A stretch of 64,000 nt of DNA, taken from Hyalella azteca (Eukaryota > Arthropoda > Malacostraca > Amphipoda > Hyalellidae). A program made the position numbers and the translations under genes. The DNA is taken from positions 1-64,000 of the forward strand of contig NW_025933291.1 in NCBI RefSeq assembly GCF_000764305.2, given 5' to 3'. Shown here one piece after another: positions 34,245 to 46,271 of the stretch; the first letter of the stretch is position 1, and each line of letters begins with the position of its first letter. A model generated the notes under the pieces. The model was not told the DNA's origin. It did not search any database and saw nothing but the letters and a program-made list of their open reading frames with translations.

Positions 34245-34628
34245 CGATGTGAATGTCTTATGGTAACGCTGGTGATGTGAATGTCTTATGTCAACGCTGG
34301 TGTTGTGAATGCCTTATGGCAACGCTGGTGATGTGAATGCCTTATGGCAACGCTTGTGTTGTCAACGCCTTATGGCAACGCTGGCGTTGTCAATGCCTTA
34401 TGGCAACGCTTGTGTTGTCAATGCCTTATGGCAACGCTTGTGTTATCAACGCCTTATGGCAATGCTGGTGTTGTCAACGCCTTATGGCAACGCTGGTGTT
34501 GTCAATGCCTTATGACAACGCTTGTGTTGTCAATGCCTTATGGCAACGCTGGTGTTGTCAACGCCTTATGGCAACGCTGGTGTTGTCAACGCCTTATGGC
34601 AACGCTGGTGTTGTCAATGCCTTATGAG
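34200..34628. repeat. 28-bp tandem repeat TTATGGCAACGCTGGTGTTG
   Basis: About 15 units. Each repeats GGCAACGCTG/GTGTTG, the sequence at the 3' end of the exon-like frame in copy 2 (35661-35676). Overlapping frames (MPYGNAGVVNAL) are read-through. Confidence 0.95.
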
Positions 34629-34629
34629 G

Positions 34630-34780
34630 CATCAGTTAGGCCAGCTGATGCCGTCAGTTAGGCCAGCTGATGCTTTCAGTTGGGCTAGTTGATGTCCTCC
34701 GCTGGCCCAACTGATGCCTTCAGATAGGCCAACTGATGCCCTCAGTTGGGTCAGCTGATGCCCTCAGTTGGGCCAGCTTG
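34630..34780. repeat. 22-bp tandem repeat, array 2
   Basis: About seven diverged units of CAGTTAGGCCAGCTGATGCC. Confidence 0.93.
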
Positions 34781-35486
34781 CTTCTTGCCGCTATCGTTGT
34801 TGTAGAGACACACGATCAGTAATTGTGTCCAGGAACATGTCCAGTCGTCTCTTGAAAGCCGCCATGGTGAACTCGTCCCTATTATTCATTTGGCAATTTG
34901 TTAAACAGCAACTTTCGCTCCTCGGAAAGGGATCTTACTCAAGGAAATTGGAATTTGACCGTAGCTCTGCTGCGTAATGAGGATCTTGCACCGTTTCCCT
35001 CTGGTGGTATCTAGCCTTTGTCTCTAGTAACAATCTTTACTTCCTTGATAACAATTCTAATGCCTTGTTAATAATCTTTCCTTCCTTGGTTACTATTCTA
35101 ATTCCTTCCAAAAATTTTACTTCCTTTTAACAATTCTACTCATCTGTTAAAATTCAAACTATTTGTACTGCGCAATTGTAATTCCCACTACGCGAAGTAG
35201 GTCCGGCGTTGTTGGCATTGTCCCGACAATTTTCCTCACTGCAATATTGCCGAGTGCATTGCAGGTCCTGATGAAAATTCTACGAAACTTGCAATAATGA
35301 CCGAGGCAAGCTTTAATAATGTAAAAAAAAACTCGCGGAAAATTCATCTCCACAAGTGAGCGATGAAATTTAGAGTTAAACCAAAAGTTCGGTGTCGGCT
35401 CAGTCATTCATTAAGTTTTTATCTGAAAAAAAAATTCGTTTTACTGTGTTTGTGTTTTTCTCGCAAAAATCGGCTTAATTTCCGAG

Positions 35487-35670
35487 TTTGAATTGCGTGG
35501 CCTTAAATGCAAAATATGTCGTCAGGTTCGCATTGAAGTGCCGGGGCCAAATGCCATTTTTGCCATCAAATCCTCCAGGTTTACGGGCCGCAGGATTTGT
35601 GGCATTAACGCCAACGGAGGCCAGTTGGCCTCAGAGCTGCCATTTATTGGCATTTCCTATGGCAACGCTG
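35487..35670 (+). CDS. Exon-like frame, copy 2
   Basis: Possible acceptor TTCCGAG before 35487 and possible donor GCTG/GTGTTG at 35671. The frame reads FELRGLKCKICRQVRIEVPG, then AIFAIKSSRFTGRRICGINA. The second part, with R-ICG, is faintly reminiscent of a CUB domain, but that is speculation. Copy 1 keeps the frame but with replacements as well as silent changes. Confidence 0.3.
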
Positions 35671-35914
35671 GTGTTGTGACCAAACTTCACCCAGCAATGA
35701 TCAGTGTATTAATCCTACAAATGATTATAATTACAATAATATTTACTTTAAGTAAAGTATATTTATTACGTATATTTATCCCATTTCATTTATACTATGC
35801 AACTGTTATATTAAATTAAAAAAGTATAATAATTATGAGTATGTTGATCACAGAATTGGTTTTATGAACCTATGTTATACAAGTAATGACAACTGTTATA
35901 TTATTCTACCAATT

Positions 35915-36780
35915 ATTATAAGTGGAATTACATATCAGGTTAAGTCAGCGTGCACTCGAAGGAATAAATGAGACTTTGTCCAGGTAGCGATGTATTTTCT
36001 GCTCTTACGTGGGTCATCCTGACCCAGTTTGCGTGTAATGCCGCGGCGTGAAATGCCGTTGCTGCCAAACTGAAATGAAACACGGCAACATTTCACCGCC
36101 GATGAACTAAAAAAAAGCTGGGCTCGAATTTCACTTCATGGCAAAGTTACGGTAAATTTGGTTTTATTTTTTACGTCAGATGTGAGCAAGTTAAAAAATG
36201 CCTGGCACACACACCAGATTTTGAGTTTTGTCCGGGGTTCCTTGCACGAAAATTTGTGACAAATTTCAACTGAAATTCTTGTGCATTTATTCACTTCTTT
36301 GTATTTTAAATTTTTTTACTCAATATTTTTTCCAACTTGAGATATCATACCTCACTATAAGCAACCTTATAGAAAAAACCTGATATGCAAATGTAGTATA
36401 AAGTACCTACATATTAATTTATATACAATATATGCGAGGAAATGACAGAATTTAGTCTACGGAATTTACAGCCAACATTCCAGTATCTCCGACTTCGTTT
36501 ACGGCTGATTGTTGATAATTGACGAATCTTGCCACTATTTATTATGTTGCAATTATTGTATTTTTATGATGTATTCCTTATAAAGCATTGCATTTTCCAT
36601 TTCTATTAGATTCGAAAATAGCCCGGAACCGTTCTACGAAAAAGCACGTGAACAACTTCTCGTAACATATATATATATAGAAAATTGTATGAATTGAGAC
36701 TATAAATAGACCAGAATTCAAATTTCCTATTTACACGGGAAACTCATAAATTCAAAAACTTATATTAAGTCATACTGTCG
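35915..36780 (+). repeat. Higher-order unit, copy 1
   Basis: Contains half of MITE family A (GACTTTGTCCAGGTAGCGAT, CATCCTGACCCAGTTTGCGT), then AATGCCGTTGCTGCCAAACT and about 650 bp of AT-rich sequence. Repeated at 37065-37940, 38893-39545 and partly at 40455-40590. Confidence 0.9.
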
Positions 36781-36837
36781 AAACATTGACACACTTTGTG
36801 TATTCAAATATCTTGCCAAGCATTGCTAGTTTACATG

Positions 36838-37045
36838 CTAGACCCCTGATTTGAGTATGTAGACCCCTGATATGAGTATGTAGACCCCTGACATGAGTAT
36901 GTAGACCCCTGACATGAGTATGTAGACCCCTGACATGAGTATGAAGGTATATATATCCTCCAATGATTACAGGTATATATATCCTCCAATGATTACAGGT
37001 ATATATATCCTCCAATGATTACAGGTATATATATCCTCCGATGAT
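36838..37045. repeat. 21-bp and 26-27 bp satellites
   Basis: GTAGACCCCTGACATGAGTAT units to about 36943, then four units of GATTACAGGTATATATATCC plus TCCAAT. Confidence 0.93.
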
Positions 37046-37064
37046 TATAGATATATTATCCATC

Positions 37065-37940
37065 AATGATTATAAGTGGAATTACATTTCAGGTTAACTC
37101 AGCGTGCACTCAAAGGAATAAATGTGACTTTTGTCCAGATAGCGATGCATTTTCTGCTCATGCGTGGGTCACCCTGACCCAGTTTGCGTGTAATGCCGCG
37201 GCGTAAAATGCCGTTGCTGCCAAACTGAAATGAAACACGGCAACATTTCACCGCCGATGAACTAAAAAAAAGCTTCGCTCGAGTTTCACTTTATGGCGAA
37301 GTTATGTTAATTTTGGTCCTTTTTTTAAGCTCGGAAGTAAGAAAGTTCAAAAAATGCTTCGCACACATCCGATTCTGAGTATTATTCGTGGTTCATAGCA
37401 AGAAAATTTGTGACGAATTTCAACTGAAATTCTTGTGCATTTATTCGCAATTATATACTTAAAAATTTTTACTAACTATTTTTCCATCTTGAAATATCAT
37501 ACCTCACTATAAGCAACCTTATAGATAAAACCTGACATTCATATGTAGTATAGAGAACCTACATATTAATTTGTATACAATTTATGCGAGGAAATGACAC
37601 TTAGTATGCGGAAATTACAACCAACATTCCAATATCTCTAACTGCGTTTGCGGCTCATGGTCGAATATTATTGACGAAGCTTGCCACTATTAATTGTGTT
37701 ACAATTGTTGTATTTTTATAATGTATTCTTTATAGTGCATTGTATTTTACACTTCTATAATATTCGAAAATGGCCTGGAACCGTTCTAAGAAAAAGCACA
37801 TTAACAACTTCTCGCACCATTTGGATATTGAAAATTGAATGTATTTAGACTCTATAATAGACCAGAATTCAAATTTCCCATTCCCCAGGAACTCACAATT
37901 TTGAAAAAATATTAAGTCATCCTGTCGAAACATTGTCACA
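37065..37940 (+). repeat. Higher-order unit, copy 2
   Basis: Co-linear with 35915-36780 with scattered substitutions. Confidence 0.9.
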
Positions 37941-37984
37941 CTTTGTATATTCAGTTATTATGCCAAGCATTGCTGGTTTACATG

Positions 37985-38545
37985 CTAGACCCCTGACATG
38001 ACTATTTAGACCTCTGACATGAATGTATAGGCCCCAACATGAGTACATAGAGCTCTGAGATGAATAAATGGACCTCCGACAAGAGTATTTAGACTCTCGA
38101 GATGAATATATGGACCCCTGACAAGAGTATGTAGATCCCCGATATGAATATAAAGACCCCCGATATGAGTATAGACCCCCGATATGAGTATATAGACCCC
38201 CGATATGAATATATAGACCCCTGACAAGAGTATATAGACCCCTGACATGAGTAAATAGACCCTTAACATTAGTATATAGACCCCTGACATGAGTATATAG
38301 ACCCCTGACAAGAGTATATAGACCCCTGACATGAGTAAATAGACCCTTAACATTAGTATATAGACCCCTGACATGAGTATATAGACCCCCGAGATGAACA
38401 TATATAGACCCCTGACAAGAGTATATAGACCCCTGAATTGGATAGATGGACCTCCGACATAAGTATATAAACCACCGAGATGAATAAATGGACCAACGAC
38501 AAGGATAAATAGATCACTGAATGAATATATAGACCCTCTTCATAA
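37985..38545. repeat. 21-bp satellite, GACCCCTGACATGAGTATAT
   Basis: About 26 units; the minus-strand frame reads MSGVYIL repeatedly. Borders a 100-bp tract (38546-38645) repeated at about 41345-41450. Confidence 0.95.
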
Positions 38546-38699
38546 CGGACTCTGATGCGTGCAAGTTTCATTCCACTATCCCAGTAAATTCGATGTGAGA
38601 GATCACAGCGCATCTTGACTCATGCATTCGGAAGTGAGTCTGGGGAATCCAGCCCCACCACCTTCCCATTCCTGCGTCATCAGTTCTTGCTAGATTCAT

Positions 38700-38893
38700 G
38701 CCTCTAGAGTCGTCTCTTCATGCCTCTAGAGCCACCTCTTCATGCCTCTAGAGTCACCTCTTCATGCCTCTAGAGCCGCCTAGCTCTTCATGCCTCTAGA
38801 GTCGTCTCATCATGCCTCTAGAGTCGCCTCTTCATGCCTCTAGAGTCGCCTCTTCATGCCTCTAGAGTCGCCTCTTCATGCCTCTAGAGTCGA
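38700..38893. repeat. 22-bp repeat CTCTTCATGCCTCTAGAGTC
   Basis: Eight to nine units; inverse of the array at 5995-6110. Confidence 0.95.
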
Positions 38894-39545
38894 GGCGTTA
38901 AATGCCGTTGCTGCCAAACTGAAATGAAACACGGCAACATTTCACAGCCGATGAACTAAAAAAGCTTGGCTCGAGTTTCACTTTGTGGCGAATTATGTTA
39001 ATTTTGGTCCATTTTTAAGCTCAGAAGTATGAAAGTTCAAAAATGCTTCGCACACATCCGATTCTGAGTGTTGCTCGGGGTTCCTAGCACGAAAATTTGT
39101 GACGAATTTCAACTGAAATTCATGTGCATTTATAATATATTATAATATATATAATTTTTACTTAATATTTTTTTCCATCTTGAAATATCATACTTCACTA
39201 TAAGCAACCTTATAGATAAAACCTGACATTCATATGTAGTATAAAGACCCTACATATCAGTTTTTACACAATATATGCGAGCAAATGACACTTAGTCTGC
39301 GGAATTTACAACCAACGTTCCAGTATCTCTAACTGCGTTTGCGGCTGAAGGTCGATAATTGACGAAGCTTGTCACTATTAATTATGTTACAATTATTGTA
39401 TTTTTATGATGTATTCTTTATAGTGCATTGTATTTTACACTTCTATTAGATTCGAAAATGACCCGGAATCGTTCTAAGAAAAAGCACGTTAACAACTTCT
39501 CGTGACATTTGGATATTGAAAATTGAATGTATTTAGACTCTATTG
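38893..39545 (+). repeat. Higher-order unit, copy 3, 5'-truncated
   Basis: Begins inside the unit at AAATGCCGTTGCTGCCAAAC, directly fused to the 22-bp array. Confidence 0.88.
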
Positions 39546-40455
39546 TTGGAAATATTTTCCAACCTGATTACTGAGTCAGTTGCGACGAAGAACAAGATCT
39601 TGTCCTGCCTATTAAAGGGCAGAGTCGCTGCAACTAGAAGAAGGCTTACCTTAAATTCAAAGCGTGCGGTTGTAACAAGAGCGTCTAAATGTTTCTTCAC
39701 CATAGTTTCCGAACTATTCATAGAGGTGTTAAGTTGTTGTGCACAACCTTTGCTTTGTTTAAACTTTGATTTTGGGGTGCATGCGTTTTTCACTTCTTTT
39801 GGAACGCTTTGGCCGGCTGGTTCAATCGCGTAGTTAAACTTTAAATGTAAAGCTCTGCAACTTAAATTACTTAAATGAACTTAAAAAACTACTTTAAGTC
39901 TTTTTTGGAACTTCGTCTGTTCCCAACTATTAACGTGAAGTGGCCTGTGGCTAAAGCGATCTACCCTTTAAAACCTGTGGTGACATTTAATTTAAGCTAC
40001 CGCACCTAAATTTATTCAATTGCCTAGTCTTACTCGTATTGCCAATTTCGTCTGAGAGCACCAGTTTGGTGCACTTATTTTCAATTAAATAAGGTGAGCT
40101 ACACTTTTTGAATTCGAACTAATATTGAAAAAACTGAGATAAAAAATGACTGAAAATTCATAGCGTACATAATTGTAATTCAAGTATCCATTTTGTACAG
40201 TATGACTTCCTTGTAAACTTCTGGCGTCGCCCTCGCTCGTATACGCTGCTTTCTTAAAATGGATTTACTTTCCTCAAGCGGAATCTCTATTAACTCTGAA
40301 ATCTGAATGCAGTACCAGCAACAACTGTTGAATTTTGATTAAAACAACCTCGATTTATGTTTATTTGTTTCAAATCCCTTTCCCAAAATTTTCGTGAATG
40401 AAAACTATTTCTGAAAGAGGAATATCCTCGTGCGTAGGGAGGAAAATTCACTACA
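39545..40455. other. Unassigned sequence
   Basis: An open frame around 39543-39833 on both strands has no recognised motif. A stretch near 40060-40120 (AATAAGGTGAGCTACAC) resembles 45585-45640 in inverse, suggesting another dispersed repeat. Confidence 0.35.
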
Positions 40456-40925
40456 CTATAAATAGACCAGAATTTAAATTTCCCATTCCCCAGAACTCAT
40501 AAATTTTAAAAAATTATTAAGTCATCCTGTCGAAACATTGACACACTTTGTATATTCAGTTATTATGCCAAGCACTGTTAGTTTACATGCTAAACCCCTG
40601 ATATGAGAATTTAGACCCCTGACAAGAGTGTATAGGCCCCGACATGAGTACATAGACCTCTGAGATGAATAAATGAACCTCCGACATGAGTATATAGACC
40701 CCCAACATGAGCATATAGACCGTTGACAATAGTATATAGACCCCCGACATGGGCAAATAGATTCCCGAGATAAATATATAGACCCGACATGAGTATATAG
40801 ACCCCCGATATGAACATATAGACCCCTGAGATGGATAAATGGACATCCGACGTAAGTATATAGACCACCGAGATGAATAAATGGACCAACGACAAGGATA
40901 AATAGACCACTGAAGAATATATAGA
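40455..40925. repeat. Higher-order unit fragment plus 21-bp satellite
   Basis: 40455-40590 matches the 3' end of the higher-order unit; 40590-40925 is about 16 units of the 21-bp satellite. Confidence 0.9.
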
Positions 40926-40936
40926 CCATATTCATA

Positions 40937-41342
40937 CTTATATCATTAGTCTGCTTATATCGCAAGTTCACAAGGAATTTAAAAGCAAAGAAAACGCCAA
41001 GAAAATTCACCATATCGATTTTGAAAACGTTTCGGAGTCCAGCTCCATCATCAGTTCGACTAAACTAAAAATGAATAAAATCACTTTTACAGTCAAAATT
41101 CAAAGACAGACATAAAACCTAAACAAGACCTAACATTATATCGAAATAAACAGGACTAGTTATGAACAACTTAGTCCTAGGGGTACGACAAGAATATAAA
41201 ATCCTAGCGATTTACTATTTCCAGATTATATGAGCTAAACGCATTATTATAGTCGAACTGATGATGGAGCTGGACTCCGAAACGTTTTCAAAATCGATAT
41301 GGTGAATTTTCTTGGCGTTTTCTTTGCTTTTAAATTCCTTGT
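40937..41342. mobile_element. Palindromic element with 13-bp target duplication and ribozyme-like core
   Basis: Arms of about 92 bp (TCACAAGGAATTTAAAAGCA at 40968 and its inverse ending at 41344) are almost perfectly inverted around a 190-bp centre. GACCATATTCATA occurs at 40924-40936 and 41343-41355, a likely target duplication; the paralogue at about 38535 lacks the insert. Each arm contains CTGATGA, a GGAG/CTCC stem and GAAAC, the central parts of a hammerhead ribozyme (41258-41283 plus, 41029-41054 minus). Penelope-like elements carry such motifs in their terminal repeats, so a Penelope-like origin is plausible. No reverse transcriptase is present. Confidence 0.6.
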
Positions 41343-41504
41343 GACCATATTCATAACGTACTCTGATGCGTGCAAGTTTCATTCCACTATTCCAGTAAAT
41401 TCGACGTGAGAGATCATAGCGCGTCTTGACTCATGCATTCGGAAGTGGGTCTGGGGAATCAAACCCCACCACCTTCCCATTCCTGCGTCATCAGTTCTTG
41501 CTAG

Positions 41505-41905
41505 ATTCATGCCTCTAGAGCCGCCTCATCGTGCCTCTAGAGTCGCCTCTTCATGCCTCTAGAATTACCTCTTCATGCCTCCAGAGCCGTCGCTTCGTGC
41601 CTCTTGAACCGTCACTTCATTCCTCTAGAGTTGCCATTTTATTCCTCTAGAGTCACCTCTTCATGCCTCTAGAGCCGTCTCTTCATGCCTCTAGAGCCGT
41701 CTCTTCATGCCTCTAGAGCCGTCTCTTCATGCCTCTAGAGCCGTCTCTTCATGCCTCTAGAGCCGCCTCTTCATGCTTCTAGAATTATCTCTTCATGCCT
41801 CCAGAGCCGTCGCTTCGTGCCTCTTGAACCGTCTCTTCATGCCTCTAAATTCGCGTCTTCATGCCTCTAGATTCGCGTCTTCCTGCCTGTAGAGCCGCCA
41901 TGAGA
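41505..41905. repeat. 22-bp repeat CTCTTCATGCCTCTAGAGCC
   Basis: About 18 units, including a five-unit near-identical run at 41645-41770 and a block containing CTCCAGAGCCGTCGCTTCGT that occurs twice (about 41578 and 41797). Confidence 0.95.
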
Positions 41906-44467
41906 GCGGCGTTCTAGCTCTAAGAATCTCGTTATAAGAACAGCTAATAACTTCTCACCAAACACAAACATCACTAATGCGCAGTATTTCTTTAGTTTAG
42001 CAGAAATTTTATTACTTTTCCATAATTTGTTTATGATTATAAGTTATTAACTGTTTGGTGAACAAGAACCTGGAGCTGGGAGTGTCTCTAAATAGTTCAA
42101 TAATGTGTATTTTGTTCATAAGTCCCGGAAAAATCCCGTTGACACAACGTGTAATCAATGTCTATTCAACGAAATAACGTAGATTAAACGTTATTTCGAT
42201 AAAAATCAATTCGTAAACAAAATTGTTTTGACGCCACTTGAATGAAAGATTTTGAATAGGCAATGAATTTACCCGAAATTTGTCACACAGTAGCGAAAAG
42301 GGTCTTAAAAATCAAGGTCGGCTGCCATGTCACGAAGCACGACGTCTTACTTAAGTATGCAGGCCCAAGGATTTCTTGCTTGCCTTCGGCAATCTCAAGG
42401 TTGCCTTTGAAGTTATGTCCAATTTTGTGCTTCTATGTCTTTCCCCCAAACAGTTTTCGAAGATTTATCCTTCGCATGGCCTCTAATGTTCATCATTTAC
42501 ATGTATTTTAGGGAAAATATTTCTTCTAAACATTTCTTCAAAGGTTCATTCCCAATCCTGCCTATTATGGCTCATTTCATTCGAATAGAGAGCTTCGCTT
42601 TAAACTTTACTTGAACGTTTATAGCAATTCAGCTGTCTTCGTGAACATTGTTTAAAAAACTGTGTGTTTGTCCAAATTTTACTGTTGTTTGTTACAGTTG
42701 TGGCTATATTTCTCTTATTTTTATATTTTTTCGATCTTCGGCCTGATGTGAAAATTTTGCTGCCAAATCATGATTGCAATCAAATTTTAAGTCTGAGAGT
42801 GGAGTTATTTACTTTATGGGTTCTGCATTTTTCCGATTGTAGTTTGATCAATCAATTGATTGGGATTGAGTAGGAATTATTTAATTCGTTTACGTGTTTT
42901 CGGTGAAATAAAATTGATTATTTTATCGTAATTATCGTGACCTGATAATTCAACATCATAAATTCCCACATTATTCAGTATTATCTTATGATGATTAAAA
43001 ATAATATATTGTACTAATCAAACCCTAAGTGCAAAACAATTAGAATTTTAGCCTGTGCGTTTCATTATTATAAACTATTGTTATAAAACTTTCAGAAGAG
43101 ACTTTTCAAGTCCTTGTTTAGTAGCCACTTGGCAAACACAAACCAACACAAATTATGAATTAGCATCATCAATAAATTAACAAAGCAGTATTTAATAAAG
43201 ATTGCGTGAATAAATAACGAAAAAATTTAATTGATTATATTTTCGGAAACTTGATTCGTTTAGGAGAACACAGTAAAGTTTGGGCACCACAGATGATACT
43301 TTATTTAGCACCATATATGCAGTTACGCTTACCGCTTACGTGCAATAGTCAAAACGAGAAAATATAACAGTATGCCACTAAACAAAAGTTTTTTACGATG
43401 GAATATTCCCATTAAGAAAATGACTGAAGTACAGCACTTACTAAATTAAAACGAGAGGTCTCTCGGGCTTCAACGATGCCACGACGCTCAATTTCACAGA
43501 CTTTACTATTTTGGATTTTGTGGATTTTGAATCAGTTACTTTGTTTTTCAGTTGCAAAACAAAGAGAAGTTGTAGAAAATCAACGCATGACAAATAGAAA
43601 TAGTTTTTGAAAATTCACACAGTACTTCTACAATTGTGTGTACTGTGTAGTTGTAGTAGTGGTGCATAAATTACGCACCATACAACGACGAATTTAATAT
43701 ATAAATTTAGCAATGACGAACAATACCAGGTCAATTGAATTTTATTGAAATTTATTGGCTGATTCGGGATAAGAAGAAATATTATTCAGTGATTTTCAAT
43801 CCCAGGCAACGACGGGCTAACCTGTATTTTAATGCAAATTTATGACTGAAAGCTTATTCTAATTGTTTAATTTTAGTACCGTATGATATTAGTTGAGAGA
43901 TATTAATTAATGAGAAATAACACCTGGTGTAACATAAGGAAGCTTTATCTGGTATAAGATGAATATTAATGCAGGTAACAGGCGAACGCTGCGTTACAAG
44001 GGATAAATAATTAATGGAATTTGTGAATACCGTTCACATATATTCAATAATAAATTTCACCACACATTTATTAATAACGTCAACATACATTCACTAATAA
44101 ACTTTAAACGATCAGCTGGAAGTCGCAAGAAGAAGATCGGCCTAAGCTACGAGGCCAGTTCGCCGAGCAGCGATACTGGCGACGTTCCTCATGAAGATCG
44201 AAAAAATATGGAGGCTGAGAAACTGTTTTACAGTAGAAATTATTAAAGTAGACTAGCAGTGGACTGCCAATAGACTGCCAGTAGACTGTCATGTAAGGAA
44301 ATTTCTCCCTACGCTAGAGGGAAACCTCATCAAGAAGTCTTTCGAAATGAACATTTAAGGATTGAGCTAGTAATGACAAATTACGCTTAAACAGATTTAT
44401 TGTAGTATCTTCTTATAGCACAAGTATTCATTTTCGGGGACGTAATCCAAAACGAATTAGCAGAGTC
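41905..44467. other. AT-rich sequence, no gene seen
   Basis: 42850-42985 is a diverged inverse of 5757-5900. Frames at 42263-42511 and 42664-42873 have no motif. Confidence 0.4.
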
Positions 44468-45441
44468 CAGGGGCTGGATTATCAAAACATCGCTAAGTAC
44501 ACGTAGCGACTTACGTGTGGCGTAAGTGCTGATATGAAGAAGTAACTCTAGCGGTGGTATTATCAAAACATTTGCGCGGGAAGCTACGTACAAGAAGCCG
44601 TACGTAGCTCTACGCCTGCTCGGAGGTGTCGTAAGTGGAGTTACGTAGACGTTTTGAGTGTACCGAAGCAATATAAAACTATTGATTTACTTGCAACACG
44701 GTGAATTGTGATAGAATTTTGTCAATAATTCAACATAGGCATAATATGTGATCGTGCTAAACGGTGCTTTTTGAGAAAAAATTTCAATTAAGGTTATGCC
44801 AGCTAATTTCTTTTCATTTTGTGCTATAATTTGCTAGCAAATCTTGATATTCGTATCTAGGAGTTTTATGATCATTCACTAAAATAATATCTTCATGACT
44901 ATTTGATTCAAAAGTGGAGTTTGACAAGCCAACCATTTTTCTAGCTACGTACACAAATTCCTTTCTTTCTCCGCTGATAGTTGAACTCCAACTCACAAGA
45001 ACTCCAACTAACAAAATGTACTAAATTCTAGGTAGCTCTCTAAAAAGTCCTCAAATTTTAAATGGGAAAAATGTAATTTTTTGCCTTGATTGCAAAAAAT
45101 TACAATCAAGGCGTTGTCATTGCTATTTAGACAACGTCTCACTCATTTCTCCATATGCTCCCTAGTCAGCCTGCCTTAGTCACGCAGATGACGCTGACAC
45201 CATACACCCTCCTTTCATCCACGTGCACTGAGCACTGAGTCGACAGGAGCTAGAATGGCAAATTCGAAGCCTCTGATTGGTCAGTTAGTTGGATAGTTTC
45301 GATAATACCTTTTCAGATGAGTCTTGCGCAAGACAGTTTTGTTAATGCCAAATTTTGACTGACTTACGCAATACGCAACTTTTTCAACGTAAGTACGAAA
45401 AGTTACGTGTACTTAGCAAAGTTTCGTTAATCTCTGCCCAG
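44468..45441. mobile_element. Non-autonomous DNA transposon with inverted termini
   Basis: Left end CAGGGGCTGGATTATCAAAA then CATCGCTAAGTACACGTAG; the right end reads the inverse (ACGTGTACTTAGC to CTGCCCAG). GTC flanks both sides (44465-44467, 45442-45444), a possible 3-bp target duplication. Subterminal motifs (ATTATCAAAACAT, CTACGTAC) recur inside. It has no transposase; the minus-strand frame 44387-44671 lies partly within its arm. Confidence 0.65.
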
Positions 45442-45444
45442 GTC

Positions 45445-46271
45445 AGCTCATTGGGCCCAGACTTGAAGTTTGATGAAGTAATACTGGGCGAAGAAACGCA
45501 CAAGGTTACAAACCACGCTGACTCTAGAGTCTAGAACATTGCTGTGAAGAATTATGAAATTCAATGCAACAATTTTATTTCAAGGTAAAGCTCACCTTAT
45601 TAAAGAAAAATAAGTGCGCGTGTAGAGTGCTTTTAGAAGTGAAGTTTAATAGTAGCACGCGGTTTGCATTCGTAAGTTTAAACGCTGCAGCATTAATGTG
45701 GTCGCAAACCGCAAGAATTAACAATTGAAATGGTCGCCACTGTTGCACAAGTAAATATGCGCCACAAAGATTGAACACCGTGGCCTTTTTGTTAAAGTAA
45801 GGCTTTATGTCAAGTTAGAGATTTAAACGGAACCTGCCAAACAAAGTTTAATAGAAATTTAAGGTATTGGTCAAGTTTAGTTTCAAGTTTAGCTGATAAT
45901 TCTTTAAGAGGTAATTGTCACACAGCGTGCCGGGCCTGTGAAAGTGTTCGAAGGTGTAGGAATGTAGGATCAAATCAGAATATTTTGTTCGATCTTCTTA
46001 AAAGCATCATAAAGACTAAGAGCAAACCGTATTGTTCGATCTGACGCGATTAGAGCGGTTTGATGATCCCGTAGCAGATAGCGAACTTGGTGCCAACTTA
46101 CCTTGGGGTTACGGAGAGATGTGCCCGTAGTTCAGCATCTGCAGAGGTATGTTCTAGTGGTGTGTACTTAAATTTACTGCGTTTCCAAGTGTTGAATATT
46201 CTGTTTGTAATTCCCAAGGATTCATTTCTATTTTGAGATAAGGTGCAATTATTTAAGTTATTAAACTTAAG
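45445..46271. other. Probable 5' LTR upstream part or flanking sequence of the gypsy element
   Basis: No gene. The start of the 5' LTR could not be placed because the second LTR copy matches only from 46272 onward. Confidence 0.4.

Larger units (their letters stand above)
33330..35670 (+). repeat. Tandem segmental duplication, unit about 1.45 kb
   Basis: 33333-34215 and 34783-35665 are co-linear (both begin TTGCTTCTTGCCGCTATCGT). The left copy then continues into the 28-bp array and the second 22-bp array. Confidence 0.9.

Noticed and set aside
34309..34661. Three overlapping frames with MPYGNAGVVNAL repeats
   Set aside because: Read-through of the 28-bp tandem repeat.
38006..38401. Frames of repeated MSGVYIL
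   Set aside because: Read-through of the 21-bp satellite on the minus strand.
38546..38645. Possible exon (minus, DLSHRIYW.SGMKLARIRVRY) repeated at 41345-41450
   Set aside because: The differences between copies change amino acids with few silent changes, and no convincing donor was found; kept only as part of the duplicated tract.
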